A DNA stretch of 57,581 bases from Bacillota bacterium (GTDB lineage Bacteria > Bacillota > Clostridia > Christensenellales > SZUA-584): assembly GCA_023406895.1 (NCBI GenBank), contig JAEXTV010000017.1:1-57581 (forward strand). The letters are read 5' to 3'. Shown one piece after another: positions 49,777 to 57,581 of this stretch. Each line of letters opens with the position of its first letter. Within the stretch, counting starts at the first letter, position 1. The notes below the pieces were generated by a model. That model saw nothing but the letters and a program-made list of their open reading frames with translations. It did no database searches and was not told the origin of the DNA. A program made the translations under genes and the position numbers.

Positions 49777-49971
49777 TTAAAGGATATGAAGCCCAAAAAG
49801 TAAAAATACAGCAATCAGCGCCACAACAAGCGCGCCAAAAACAATAAGGGGGCCCTTCTTAATGCCCTCGCTGCCGGTCTTCGGTGGGATACCGCTGACA
49901 AGCGCCAAGCCGCAGTCGTCACATACTTTTTTTGGTTTTTTGAAGGTTTTACCGCATTTCTTGCAATACAT
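49777..49971 (-). CDS. Small zinc-ribbon membrane protein, 64 residues
   Basis: The zinc ribbon (YCKKCGKTF...VCDDCG, two C-x2-C pairs within residues 3-20) is followed by a basic linker and a C-terminal transmembrane helix (about 43-62). It is the first of three leftward zinc-ribbon genes. The ATG lies behind GGAGGAATCC. It differs from the other two by lacking an extracytoplasmic domain, so it may be a partner or a regulator. Function unknown. Confidence 0.78.
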   Translation of the reverse strand: MYCKKCGKTFKKPKKVCDDCGLALVSGIPPKTGSEGIKKGPLIVFGALVVALIAVFLLFGLHIL

Positions 49972-50092
49972 GGATTCCTCCGTCGTTGTTTTTCAGATAT
50001 TCTATCACATTTGTTTTCACACCGCCATGGCAAAATTCCAAAATAATGCCTGTTTTGCTGACAAAAACTTAAGATTCCCTCACCAAATTCAG

Positions 50093-50121
50093 TTGCAAAA
50101 CGTTTTGTCTTATGTTAAAAT
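50093..50121 (+). promoter_or_regulatory. rpsT promoter
   Basis: TTGCAA (50093-50098), 17-bp spacer, TAAAAT (50116-50121), about 40 bp before the rpsT start. Confidence 0.85.
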
Positions 50122-50166
50122 ACGATTCGTTATCAAAACGAGTAATATTAATGGAGGTTTGGACAC

Positions 50167-50433
50167 TTGCCAAATATCAAATCGGCGGAAAGACGCATGA
50201 AGGTTGAGGCGAAGGCCAATTTGAGAAACCGCATCGTCAAATCCGAGCTCAAGACAATTGCGAAGAAATTTCAAGCGGCTGTGACAGCGGGAGATAAAGA
50301 AGCGGCTGCCGAGCTGTATAGGGAATTTACCGGCGCGCTGGATAAAGCGGCTCTTAAGGGCACCATCCACAAGAACGCTGTGAACCGTAAAAAGGCCCAA
50401 ATCACAAAGGCGTTTTCTTCACTGACAGCTTAA
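50167..50433 (+). CDS. rpsT: 30S ribosomal protein S20 (UUG start)
   Basis: An 88-residue S20 with the typical PNIKSAERRMKVEAKANLRNR opening in part and a helical Lys/Arg-rich body. The start is TTG at 50167 with GGAGG at 50153-50157. A UUG start is also known for E. coli rpsT. It stands alone with its own promoter and terminator, opposite holA, the usual arrangement beside holA-comEC in Bacillota. Confidence 0.96.
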   Translation: MPNIKSAERRMKVEAKANLRNRIVKSELKTIAKKFQAAVTAGDKEAAAELYREFTGALDKAALKGTIHKNAVNRKKAQITKAFSSLTA

Positions 50434-50456
50434 CAGCTCACACGATTGAAGATAAG

Positions 50457-50486
50457 GCCCTTAAGGTTATCCTTATGGGCTTTTTT
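50457..50486 (+). terminator. rpsT terminator
   Basis: GCCCTTAAGG, loop TTAT, CCTTATGGGC with one mismatch, then TTTTTT, 24 bp past the stop. Confidence 0.88.
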
Positions 50487-50503
50487 GTGTTTTCCGAGAG
50501 CGT

Positions 50504-51454
50504 TCAAAAACCGTACACACTGACAAGCGCGGCGCTCAGCGCGAGCTCGGCATCCCTCTGCCCCGATTTGATACCATAATCCAAGTCGGCGAGCTGCTTT
50601 AAGCCGTCGCGCAGCTGCGCGGCGGAAAAGCGGCTGCACTCCCTCATGAGCATGCGCGCCGCAAAGCTCTTTACATTCAGTGCCGACGCGATACGTTCTT
50701 CACCAAAACCCGCATCCACCATTGTTTTTGTTTTGTACAAATCTCTGACCTTGCGCGCAAAAAGCCCGATGAGCCCTTCGGGGCTTTCCGATTCGAGAAT
50801 CTCAGCGAGCAGATCCCGCGCTTCTTTCGCTTTCTTTTCCACAAACAGCCTGTGTATTTCAAACACGTTGTATTCAAGAGAGCGCGACGCGCAGGCTTTG
50901 ACATGCGCCGATGTGATCTCCTGAAAACCGCTGTACACAGCGAGCTTGGCCATTTCGTTCTCCAGCGTAAAGTAATCGCAGCCGGATAACGCGACCAGTT
51001 CCTCGGCTGTCTTCGCCGACATACGCACCCCCTGTGCTTTGGCCTGAGCCGCCACAAAATCCGCGCAGGCGGCGGCGGTGGGCGAAGCAAACTCACGCAC
51101 CTCTCCGAGTTCCACAATGCGCTTATAGAGCGTTCGGCGCTTATCGGGCGCATCAGTACTGCAGAGCACAAGCACGGTGGTCTCGGGCATCTTATCGAGA
51201 TATGCCGCGAGCTTCTTGGCTTCCTCGGCGCTGCCTGAGCCGCCGAGCCACGGGCAATCGAGCACGGCCAGCAGGCGGTGCTCCGCCATAAATGGATACT
51301 CCGCACATGCCGCGATCAGTTCGTCCACCTTGGGTGCCGTTTTGTATTCTGTTATATTGAGCGTTTCGTTAGGAATATTGAGCACGCCTTTCAGCTTTTT
51401 CAGGCTGCTGCGCACCATATACCCTTCGCCAGCAAAAATGTATGAAGTCTTCAT
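50504..51454 (-). CDS. holA: DNA polymerase III subunit delta
   Basis: A 316-residue delta subunit of the clamp loader, which opens the sliding clamp. The N-terminal YIFAGEGYMVRSSL matches the family opening. The region ALSGCDYFTLENEMAKLAVY marks the middle domain, followed by the helical collar domain. The ATG directly follows the comEC stop, so the genes are translationally coupled. Confidence 0.93.
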   Translation of the reverse strand: MKTSYIFAGEGYMVRSSLKKLKGVLNIPNETLNITEYKTAPKVDELIAACAEYPFMAEHRLLAVLDCPWLGGSGSAEEAKKLAAYLDKMPETTVLVLCSTDAPDKRRTLYKRIVELGEVREFASPTAAACADFVAAQAKAQGVRMSAKTAEELVALSGCDYFTLENEMAKLAVYSGFQEITSAHVKACASRSLEYNVFEIHRLFVEKKAKEARDLLAEILESESPEGLIGLFARKVRDLYKTKTMVDAGFGEERIASALNVKSFAARMLMRECSRFSAAQLRDGLKQLADLDYGIKSGQRDAELALSAALVSVYGF

Positions 51455-53716
51455 TTAGTCACCATATGTTTGGACCGAAATTCCCTCTCCGATATTGAAA
51501 ACGACCGCGTGATCCTGCCTGGTCGTCAGCACATCCCCGCTGTAATCCTGCAGATTGCGCATCGCGAGCGGGCTCGGATGCCCGAAGCGGTTATCCCCCA
51601 CGCTCACAACGCTGTAGGCCGGTTTAATCACGCTGAGCGGCAGACGGTAAGACGACTGCGCCGATCCGTGATGGGCTGCCTTATAGATATCCACCGGGGG
51701 CAACCCTGTGAATAGCACCGTTTCCTTTTCACCCGAAATATCGCCCGCCAGCAGCACGCTGTGGGTTTTGTATTGCAACAGCAGCACCATCGACAGGTCG
51801 TTTGTTGTCTCGGCACTGCTGTTGCTGTACGGGTATAATACCACGGCTTTCGTTTCATCGTCCAGCAGAACCGTATCTCCCGCTGAGAGCGGCACCACCT
51901 GCGCTTTGGGCATGGCGGCTGCCACCGTTTCATACTCCTGCACGCTGCAATAAACCTTTTTGAGCAGTCCTTGGGCATAAAGCGCCACGAGACCTGAAAA
52001 ATGGTCGTCATCGGTATGCGAGACGAACGCGGCGTCCGGAGCGATGCCGTTTCGCACCGCAAAGCTCACCACCTCGTCCGCGCTCTTTTTCGGCCCACCG
52101 TCTACGAAATAATCGCCGCCCTGCGCCGTGCGGATATACGAGGCGTCGCCCTGCCCCACATCGAGGAACGTGACCGACATCCCCGAAGGCTGCGCGAACA
52201 GCAGCGCGGCTGCCACAGCTGCCGCTAACACACCGCTCAGCACGGCTTTGAGCCTTGCACTGACCAGCAGGTATTTGGAAACGATGAACAGCAGTACAAA
52301 AGAGGCGATTGTCACATACCATGGCGGCGATGCCACATTGAACGCGGCAAAAGGCAGCACAGCGAGCGCGTTGATGAGAAGGAGCATCAGACGTATCACG
52401 GCATCGGCGGCAAACGCGAGATAAGCGGCGGCCTGCCCGATCACAAGCCCGAGCATTGTGATGATAAACACAAGAATCATTGCGAGCGACGCGAGCGGCA
52501 GCACCACCACATTCACGACAATGCTGATCAACGAAAGACGGTTGAACGAAGCCGCAAGCACCGCGGTTGTACCCGCCGTTCCGCCCACCGCAGCGGATAT
52601 CATATCGGGCAGGCTCCATGGGAGCACTTTATCAAGCAGCCGTTTGAGCTGCGCGCCCACCGTGAGCAGCCCGAAAACAGCCCCGTAGGAGAGCTGAAAG
52701 CCCACCATAAAAAGATCAAGCGGGCTCGTGATTAAAGAAATGATGAAAGCAAGCGCAAGGCTGGAAAGCGTATCCGGTTGTTTGCCCGTATGCCTGCCGA
52801 GCAGCAGCACCGCAGCCATGATGGCAGCGCGTACGATGGAAGGCGTGAGTCCGGTCAGAAACGTGTAGAAAACAATAAATAGAAGCGTTACGATCAACGA
52901 GGAGGTGCGGCCCAAACGGATCAGCCGAAAAAAACCATACACCGCCACAATGAGTATCACCGCATTCAGCCCCGATACCGCCAGAACGTGCACCATACCC
53001 GTGTCCCGAAACGCGCCGAAGGTATCCTCGTCGAGCGACTGCTTATCTCCGAGCAGCATGCCCTTGGCCACAGCCGAGGTGTCGGGCGCGAATACCTCAT
53101 CGATCACACGGCAAAGACTTCCGCGCATATCCGCCATGAAGGAAGAGGACGACACGCGGCTGCCGGTGACCGTTACGGATTGCGCATACGCTTTGTACTG
53201 TATGCCTTCGGAGAGCAGGTACAGCTTTTCATCGAAGCCGCCCGGATTGCGCACGCCGTCCGGTATTTTAACCTCGGCCTGCGTCTCGATCACATCACCG
53301 CTCTTGAGCTGCGGAAAAGCAGGTGCGTAGAGTCTGATGCCGCCGCAGGCTTTGCCGTCCATCCGAACATCTTCCAGCACACATACCGTACTGCCGTAAT
53401 CATTGACGAACGGCTCGGCGGCGACATGCCCCGTCACGGTTTTTGTGCCGCTTTCCAGATACGGCACGCAGACCGCGGACGCCGACAGAAACGAGCCGAG
53501 CAGCGCGAGCGCCGCACAGAAAAGTGCAAAAGACAGCTTGGCTCTGCGAATCAGCAGACAGACGCAAACAGCCGCAGCGGCAAGCACCGCGGCGGCTGTG
53601 AGATAGAGCGAAATTAAATGAATATAGCGGCCGAGAACGATGCCGGCCGCAAGGCAGACAGCCAGTAAAGCGAGCGGACGTCTGTTGAATACGCGTTGCT
53701 GAATCGCGCTTCTCAC
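51455..53716 (-). CDS. comEC: DNA uptake channel protein ComEC/Rec2
   Basis: A 753-residue competence protein predicted to form the inner-membrane channel for transforming DNA. N-terminal membrane helices and an extracytoplasmic OB-like region (about 90-190) precede the Competence domain with about eight helices (LAVSGLNAVILIV near 246). The C-terminal metallo-beta-lactamase domain (about 520-750) has VSHTDDDHFSGL. The start is GTG at 53716. It is complete, but whether the cell is competent depends on genes outside the window. Confidence 0.94.
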   Translation of the reverse strand: MRSAIQQRVFNRRPLALLAVCLAAGIVLGRYIHLISLYLTAAAVLAAAAVCVCLLIRRAKLSFALFCAALALLGSFLSASAVCVPYLESGTKTVTGHVAAEPFVNDYGSTVCVLEDVRMDGKACGGIRLYAPAFPQLKSGDVIETQAEVKIPDGVRNPGGFDEKLYLLSEGIQYKAYAQSVTVTGSRVSSSSFMADMRGSLCRVIDEVFAPDTSAVAKGMLLGDKQSLDEDTFGAFRDTGMVHVLAVSGLNAVILIVAVYGFFRLIRLGRTSSLIVTLLFIVFYTFLTGLTPSIVRAAIMAAVLLLGRHTGKQPDTLSSLALAFIISLITSPLDLFMVGFQLSYGAVFGLLTVGAQLKRLLDKVLPWSLPDMISAAVGGTAGTTAVLAASFNRLSLISIVVNVVVLPLASLAMILVFIITMLGLVIGQAAAYLAFAADAVIRLMLLLINALAVLPFAAFNVASPPWYVTIASFVLLFIVSKYLLVSARLKAVLSGVLAAAVAAALLFAQPSGMSVTFLDVGQGDASYIRTAQGGDYFVDGGPKKSADEVVSFAVRNGIAPDAAFVSHTDDDHFSGLVALYAQGLLKKVYCSVQEYETVAAAMPKAQVVPLSAGDTVLLDDETKAVVLYPYSNSSAETTNDLSMVLLLQYKTHSVLLAGDISGEKETVLFTGLPPVDIYKAAHHGSAQSSYRLPLSVIKPAYSVVSVGDNRFGHPSPLAMRNLQDYSGDVLTTRQDHAVVFNIGEGISVQTYGD

Positions 53717-53718
53717 CG

Positions 53719-54450
53719 TTAAACCTCGTATGTCTGCAGCTCCTCAATCAGCTCGGCTGACGGGAAGCTTTTTTTCACCTCGTCTATGATGTCGTTCTCG
53801 TTGTATTCGGGGAAAATGTGCGTGACGAGCATGCGTTTTACCCGCGCGTCCAGCGCGATTGCACCGGCTTCCACCGCGTCCACATGCGGCGCGCCGGGCA
53901 CCTTGTCCCGCGAGAGAAAAGCCGCCTCCATCAACAGCAAATCAGCGCCGTGAGCAAACGGTGCGAGCCTGTCCGTTTCGCGCGTATCGCCGGAAAACAC
54001 AAAGGCTTTCCCATCCGCCTCAAACCGCATTGCAAAGCTCGGTACGGGGTGCGGCATCAACGAAAAGCGAACATCCAAACCGCAAATGGTCGTATGCATG
54101 CCGTCCTCTATGGTTTGCGCGCTGATCATGCCGTGCGCGCGTATCAGGCCGGATTCGATCTCGGGCTGAGCCGGTAAATAAACAGGCAGCGGCGCCGTCC
54201 TCTGCCCCATCTTCTTCGAAGCGTCGAGCGCGTAGCGCAAAGTCAGCACGTCGCCCATATGGTCGGCATGCAGGTGTGAGAGCACAAGCGCGTCGATATC
54301 CGCCGGACGGAGCAGCGCCAGCAGCCGCGTTAACGAACCGCAGCCCATATCAATCACAATGTTCTTGCCGTTATGCATCAGCAGGTAGCATGAGCAGCTG
54401 GCTCCTGCGCGCGGGTACGGGCCGTACCGTCCGATACAAGTCAGTTTCAT
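53719..54450 (-). CDS. MBL-fold metal-dependent hydrolase
   Basis: A 243-residue metallo-beta-lactamase-fold protein. It has the metal motif SHLHADHMGD (HxHxDH), a downstream FSGDTRETD, and a final histidine in THIFPEYNE. It resembles the RNase Z-like / AtsA group, without a confident substrate. The ATG at 54450 overlaps the stop of the S-component gene by four bases (ATGA), and the stop lies only two bases from comEC, so three genes are tightly coupled. Confidence 0.87.
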   Translation of the reverse strand: MKLTCIGRYGPYPRAGASCSCYLLMHNGKNIVIDMGCGSLTRLLALLRPADIDALVLSHLHADHMGDVLTLRYALDASKKMGQRTAPLPVYLPAQPEIESGLIRAHGMISAQTIEDGMHTTICGLDVRFSLMPHPVPSFAMRFEADGKAFVFSGDTRETDRLAPFAHGADLLLMEAAFLSRDKVPGAPHVDAVEAGAIALDARVKRMLVTHIFPEYNENDIIDEVKKSFPSAELIEELQTYEV

Positions 54451-54944
54451 ACGAGCAATCCTTTTGTTCTTTTTACGGGATAATAAAGCGCCACAGCCAC
54501 CGCGACGCCAGCTGCCCACTGAATCAGGTTGAACGTCAGTGTGCCCGCCGCGTATGTCCAGCCGAACAACACCCATTCAAATACACCGTAACCCACCGTC
54601 ATGATCGCACCGCCGATCACGCACGCAAGTATAAACGTCGCAAGCCCGGCTTTTTTCATCATCAGTGCGCAAACAAGGCCCATCAGCGCTTTGATGACGA
54701 GCGTGGCCGGGATATAGATACCGCCGCCGAGCAGCACATCGGCCAGCATGCTGCCGATGCCCGCTGCGGCCGCCGCCCAAGGTGCCGACACAATCATACC
54801 GGCGCAGTAAATCACGCTGTCACCGATATTCATATAAGCGCCGTTCGCGTTAACGGGAAAACGAATCAGAAACGTAAATACAAAGATGAGTGCGGCCAAT
54901 ATGCTCGACACCACGAGCGTTTTGGTATGGTTTTTCTTAGCCAA
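54447..54944 (-). CDS. ECF transporter S component
   Basis: A 165-residue integral membrane protein with about five or six helices. The segment GAYMNIGDSVIY and the following APWAAAAAGIGSMLADVL are typical of the S components in the riboflavin/HMP-like group of energy-coupling-factor importers. These bind a vitamin or cofactor precursor and share EcfA-EcfT encoded elsewhere. The TTG at 54944 has GGAGG seven bases ahead and is preferred over the ATG at 54974. No riboswitch is possible, because the leader is only about 25 nt. Substrate open. Confidence 0.87.
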   Translation of the reverse strand: MAKKNHTKTLVVSSILAALIFVFTFLIRFPVNANGAYMNIGDSVIYCAGMIVSAPWAAAAAGIGSMLADVLLGGGIYIPATLVIKALMGLVCALMMKKAGLATFILACVIGGAIMTVGYGVFEWVLFGWTYAAGTLTFNLIQWAAGVAVAVALYYPVKRTKGLLV

Positions 54945-54972
54945 TTTTGTCCCTCCAAAATGCCTTTTACTC

Positions 54973-55001
54973 ATTTTAATGCATTTTCAATTTCGATGCA
55001 A
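54973..55001 (-). promoter_or_regulatory. Promoter of ECF S - MBL - comEC - holA
   Basis: TTGCAT (54996-55001), 17-bp spacer, TAAAAT (54973-54978). Confidence 0.8.
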
Positions 55002-55544
55002 CGCTTTACATATTTCTGTACACGACATTCAGCATCCCGCAAACTTGAAGCAATGCTCACTACTTAATCCAAGCGCAACTTCGAAGAAACTGACGAGAGT
55101 GTCAATAGCGCAGTTTATGGCATTGCTTTGGAAAGTATCTTTATTTAATCATCCAATCCACTACGTCGTGAACAACAATGGACGATTACAAAGCGGATAA
55201 AAATTTGTGATATAATCAATCTCACAATTATAGTGAACCCAAAGAAATGTGACTGAGGCGAATAGGAATCCTTTTCAGGTTCTTGTCCATATCAAAGTCC
55301 TCTCTTTTTTTCTCCACAACACAATGGATTGGTTGGTATGAGTTGCTTAACTTATGACAAAATGATTTTTATCATATGCCTGTAATGTTTAGATTAAGCC
55401 GATATAAATCTTAATTTCAACTCATCAATTTGAGATTGAATCCATAAGAACCGGCATTAATACGAACACATTTTTTCTCAGTCACGCGTCACTCCGCTGT
55501 TCATATACTGAAAAGTAGAACGACGGACGGGGGGCTTTTTATTT
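55002..55544. other. Intergenic region upstream of asnB
   Basis: About 540 bp, AT-rich, without a supported gene. An extended TGATATAAT near 55208-55216 points rightward but lies over 300 bp from asnB. A nearer candidate TATACT near 55505 has no good -35. CTCAGTCACGCGTCACTC at about 55478-55495 recalls the cagtcacctatcg block of the family 1 repeats. asnB is thus led either by a long untranslated leader or by a weak local promoter. Confidence 0.45.
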
Positions 55545-57380
55545 ATGTGTGGAATCGCGGGGATTGTGGATTTTGAAAACGATATGCTGCATGAGTGCGC
55601 GACACTCGCGGCCATGATGGACGCGGTGAGCCACCGCGGGCCTGATTCGGCCGGCACGTTTTTAACGCATCAGGCGGCACTCGGGCAAAGGCGACTCACC
55701 GTGGTAGACCCGGCGGGCGGCAGCCAGCCGATGACGCGCAGCATCGGCACCAATACATACACCATTGTTTACAACGGAGAGCTGTATAACACACCGGAGC
55801 TCAAACAGGAACTAACCGAACAAGGCCACCGCTTTTTCTCCCACTCGGATACCGAAGTGCTGCTGATGTCTTATGTGGAGTGGGGCCCTTCGTGCGTGGA
55901 GCGCCTCAACGGCATTTTCGCGTTCGCCATCTGGGACGAAAAAAAACAGCGCATATTCTTGGCGCGTGACAGAATGGGCGTAAAGCCGCTGTTCATCGCA
56001 CGAGCGGGTCACGCGCTGCTGTTCGGTTCCGAGATTAAGGCGCTGCTTGCGCATCCCAAGATATCCCCCATACTCGATGAAGACGGCCTGCTTGAGCTTT
56101 TCGCGCTGGCTCCGGCGCGCACATCCGGCAAAACATTTTTTAAGGGCATTGAAGAGCTTCGTCCGGGCGAATGCATGACTTACTCGCCGCTTGGTACTTA
56201 CGTGCATAAGTACTGGCAGTTTGTGAGCGCGGAGCATACCGACAGCCTCCACAAAACCACCGAAACACTGCGCAGCCTCATCATCGATTCCGCGAAGCGC
56301 CAAATGGTTGCGGATGTGCCCGTGTGCACATTTTTATCGGGCGGTGTCGATTCGAGCACACTCTCGGCCATCGCCGCGGCTTATTCTGCGGAAAAAGGCG
56401 ACAGGCTGAACACCTTTTCTATTGATTATACCGACAACGACAAGTATTTCGCGCGTAGCATCTTTCAGCCGAACTCAGACGGCGAATACATCGACATCAT
56501 GCGCCGTCACATCGGCAGCGACCACACAACGTGCCTGTATGATTCGGATCAGCTGGTGGGCGCACTTCGCGACGCGATGATCGCGCGAGATCTGCCCGGT
56601 ATGGCAGATGTGGATTCGAGCCTGCTGCTTTTCTGCCGAGACATTAAAAAACACGCCACCGTGGCGCTGTCGGGCGAATGCGCCGACGAGATATTCGGCG
56701 GATACCCCTGGTTCTACCGGGATGAGCTGCTGAATCTCGACATGTTCCCCTGGGCCAACTCACTTGAGCTGAGACGCAATGTGATGGCACGCGCATTGCA
56801 TAAGCTGCCTATAGAAAGCTACGCAAAAAGCCGCTATTTCGATACCATCGAAGAAACGCCCCTGCTCGGCAGTGAAACGCCGCAGGAGCGCCGCCGCCGC
56901 CAGATGTTTTACCTCAACATCAAATGGTTCATGGCGAATCTGCTCGACCGCAAAGACAGGATGAGCATGGCATGCGGCCTTGAGGTGCGTGTGCCGTTCT
57001 GCGACCACCGCATCGCTGAATACGCGTGGAACATACCGTGGAACATCAAAAACATCGGCGGCATGGAAAAGGGCATACTGCGTCTCGCCGTAAAAGACTT
57101 GCTGCCCGAAAGCATTTACAACCGCAAGAAGAGCCCATACCCCAAAACGCACAATCCCGAATACACGCGGCTCGTATCCGCCGCGCTCAAGGCCGTGCTC
57201 GCAGACCCCAAAGCGCCTGTTCACGCGCTGATTGACAAACAGACAGCGGAAGAGATGCTCGATTCGCTAAGTCTTGTGACGCCGTGGTTCGGTCAGCTCA
57301 TGACGGGCCCGCAGCTGTTCGCGTTTTTATTGCAGCTTAATATGTGGCTGGAGGAATATAAGGTAAAAATAGAAATCTGA
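55545..57380 (+). CDS. asnB: Asparagine synthase (glutamine-hydrolysing)
   Basis: A 611-residue two-domain enzyme making asparagine from aspartate, glutamine and ATP. The N-terminal glutaminase starts with the catalytic cysteine (MCGIAGIVDF, C2 after Met removal numbering from C). The synthetase domain has the pyrophosphatase loop FLSGGVDSS near residue 260 and the ALSGECADEIFGGYPW segment. The ATG is preceded by a G-rich stretch. It stands alone with no amino-acid leader motif recognised. Confidence 0.95.
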   Translation: MCGIAGIVDFENDMLHECATLAAMMDAVSHRGPDSAGTFLTHQAALGQRRLTVVDPAGGSQPMTRSIGTNTYTIVYNGELYNTPELKQELTEQGHRFFSHSDTEVLLMSYVEWGPSCVERLNGIFAFAIWDEKKQRIFLARDRMGVKPLFIARAGHALLFGSEIKALLAHPKISPILDEDGLLELFALAPARTSGKTFFKGIEELRPGECMTYSPLGTYVHKYWQFVSAEHTDSLHKTTETLRSLIIDSAKRQMVADVPVCTFLSGGVDSSTLSAIAAAYSAEKGDRLNTFSIDYTDNDKYFARSIFQPNSDGEYIDIMRRHIGSDHTTCLYDSDQLVGALRDAMIARDLPGMADVDSSLLLFCRDIKKHATVALSGECADEIFGGYPWFYRDELLNLDMFPWANSLELRRNVMARALHKLPIESYAKSRYFDTIEETPLLGSETPQERRRRQMFYLNIKWFMANLLDRKDRMSMACGLEVRVPFCDHRIAEYAWNIPWNIKNIGGMEKGILRLAVKDLLPESIYNRKKSPYPKTHNPEYTRLVSAALKAVLADPKAPVHALIDKQTAEEMLDSLSLVTPWFGQLMTGPQLFAFLLQLNMWLEEYKVKIEI

Positions 57381-57581
57381 AGAAGCGCAGCGAACGCTTC
57401 GCGCCAACAGTGATGTATCACAGCGTCAGCTGATCATAGATATGATGTTCGTCTCAGTCATGACCACCCGCTCAGCGGGTGGCATGCTCTAGCCCTATAA
57501 GGGCATATTACCGGCTTGCGCTTGCAAGCGCATTGAATAGTTTGCCAACCGCATAGTTTTTTCGGGCCGCCGCTAAAGCGG
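57381..57581. repeat. Palindrome cluster downstream of asnB
   Basis: Three palindromes lie within about 70 bp: CCACCCGCT-c-AGCGGGTGG (57464-57482), GCCCT-ata-AGGGC (57492-57504) and GCGCTTGCAAGCGC (57518-57531). A fourth, CCGCT-aa-AGCGG, sits at the right edge (57570-57581). The region has no supported gene. Such hairpin clusters occur at ends of IS200/IS605-like or REP-type elements; the element would extend beyond the window. Confidence 0.5.

Noticed and set aside
54945..55001. Riboswitch for the ECF S component
   Set aside because: The promoter at 54973-55001 leaves a leader of about 25 nt, too short for an aptamer.

Overview
The window looks like chromosomal DNA of an anaerobic member of the Bacillota, most likely class Clostridia. 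The grounds are the infC-rpmI-rplT operon with an L20-type leader, a division and cell-wall (dcw) cluster with DivIB/FtsQ and a PASTA-bearing SpoVD-type penicillin-binding protein, a PPi-type phosphofructokinase, a holA-comEC pair beside rpsT, many UUG start codons behind strong Shine-Dalgarno sites, and base composition near 50% G+C. The order or genus cannot be settled from the sequence alone. Apart from five rightward genes (membrane protein at 2.4 kb, NlpC/P60 lipoprotein at 19.6 kb, anchored protein at 41.3 kb, rpsT at 50.2 kb, asnB at 55.5 kb) everything reads leftward. I saw no tRNA, rRNA, CRISPR array, transposase or phage gene.

Layout, left to right. 0-5 kb: an EF-G2-type translation GTPase, a small membrane protein and a diguanylate cyclase. 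5-14 kb: uvrB-uvrA excision repair, a Dabb-domain protein, PPi-phosphofructokinase with its own promoter and an attenuator-like leader, a glycerophosphodiesterase and a sugar-type MFS carrier. 14-15.3 kb: infC-rpmI-rplT with a non-AUG infC start and an L20 leader. 15.3-20.3 kb: a BaiN-like flavoprotein, an RpiR regulator, surE, a D,D-carboxypeptidase homologue lacking its KTG lysine, and an NlpC/P60 lipoprotein whose transcript is probably leaderless. 20.3-21.2 kb: two diverged copies of a palindromic intergenic repeat around a 61-codon membrane ORF. 21.2-26.5 kb: punA and deoB (nucleoside salvage), a stand-alone GcvH-like protein, a small membrane protein, cysS and a rhodanese lipoprotein.

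26.7-41 kb is the dcw cluster. In transcription order it reads mraZ, rsmH, ftsL, a PASTA penicillin-binding protein / murE, mraY, murD, ftsW, murA / ftsQ, ftsA, ftsZ. Terminators and promoters divide it into three units. murF, murG, murC and murB are not in the cluster. MraZ boxes with 10-bp periodicity lie upstream of mraZ.

41-50 kb is accessory envelope biology. It holds a secreted or anchored protein of unknown function, a DUF3784-like protein, and a DUF4956 membrane protein, a VTC-type polyphosphate polymerase and a large lamin-tail/CotH-kinase surface protein. The last three form the most interesting locus: the CotH gene and the VTC-DUF4956 pair are driven by two promoters that resemble each other well beyond the -35 and -10 hexamers. 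Upstream lie three zinc-ribbon membrane proteins. 50-57.6 kb: rpsT, then ECF S component - MBL hydrolase - comEC - holA, and asnB. The window ends in a cluster of short palindromes.

Functionally the window combines housekeeping translation, DNA repair and cell division with a probable surface kinase/polyphosphate module. The motif variants (KTG lysine lost, EF-G G3 histidine replaced by tyrosine, CotH D-x-D-like motif altered) are read directly from the sequence. Their consequences are inferred.
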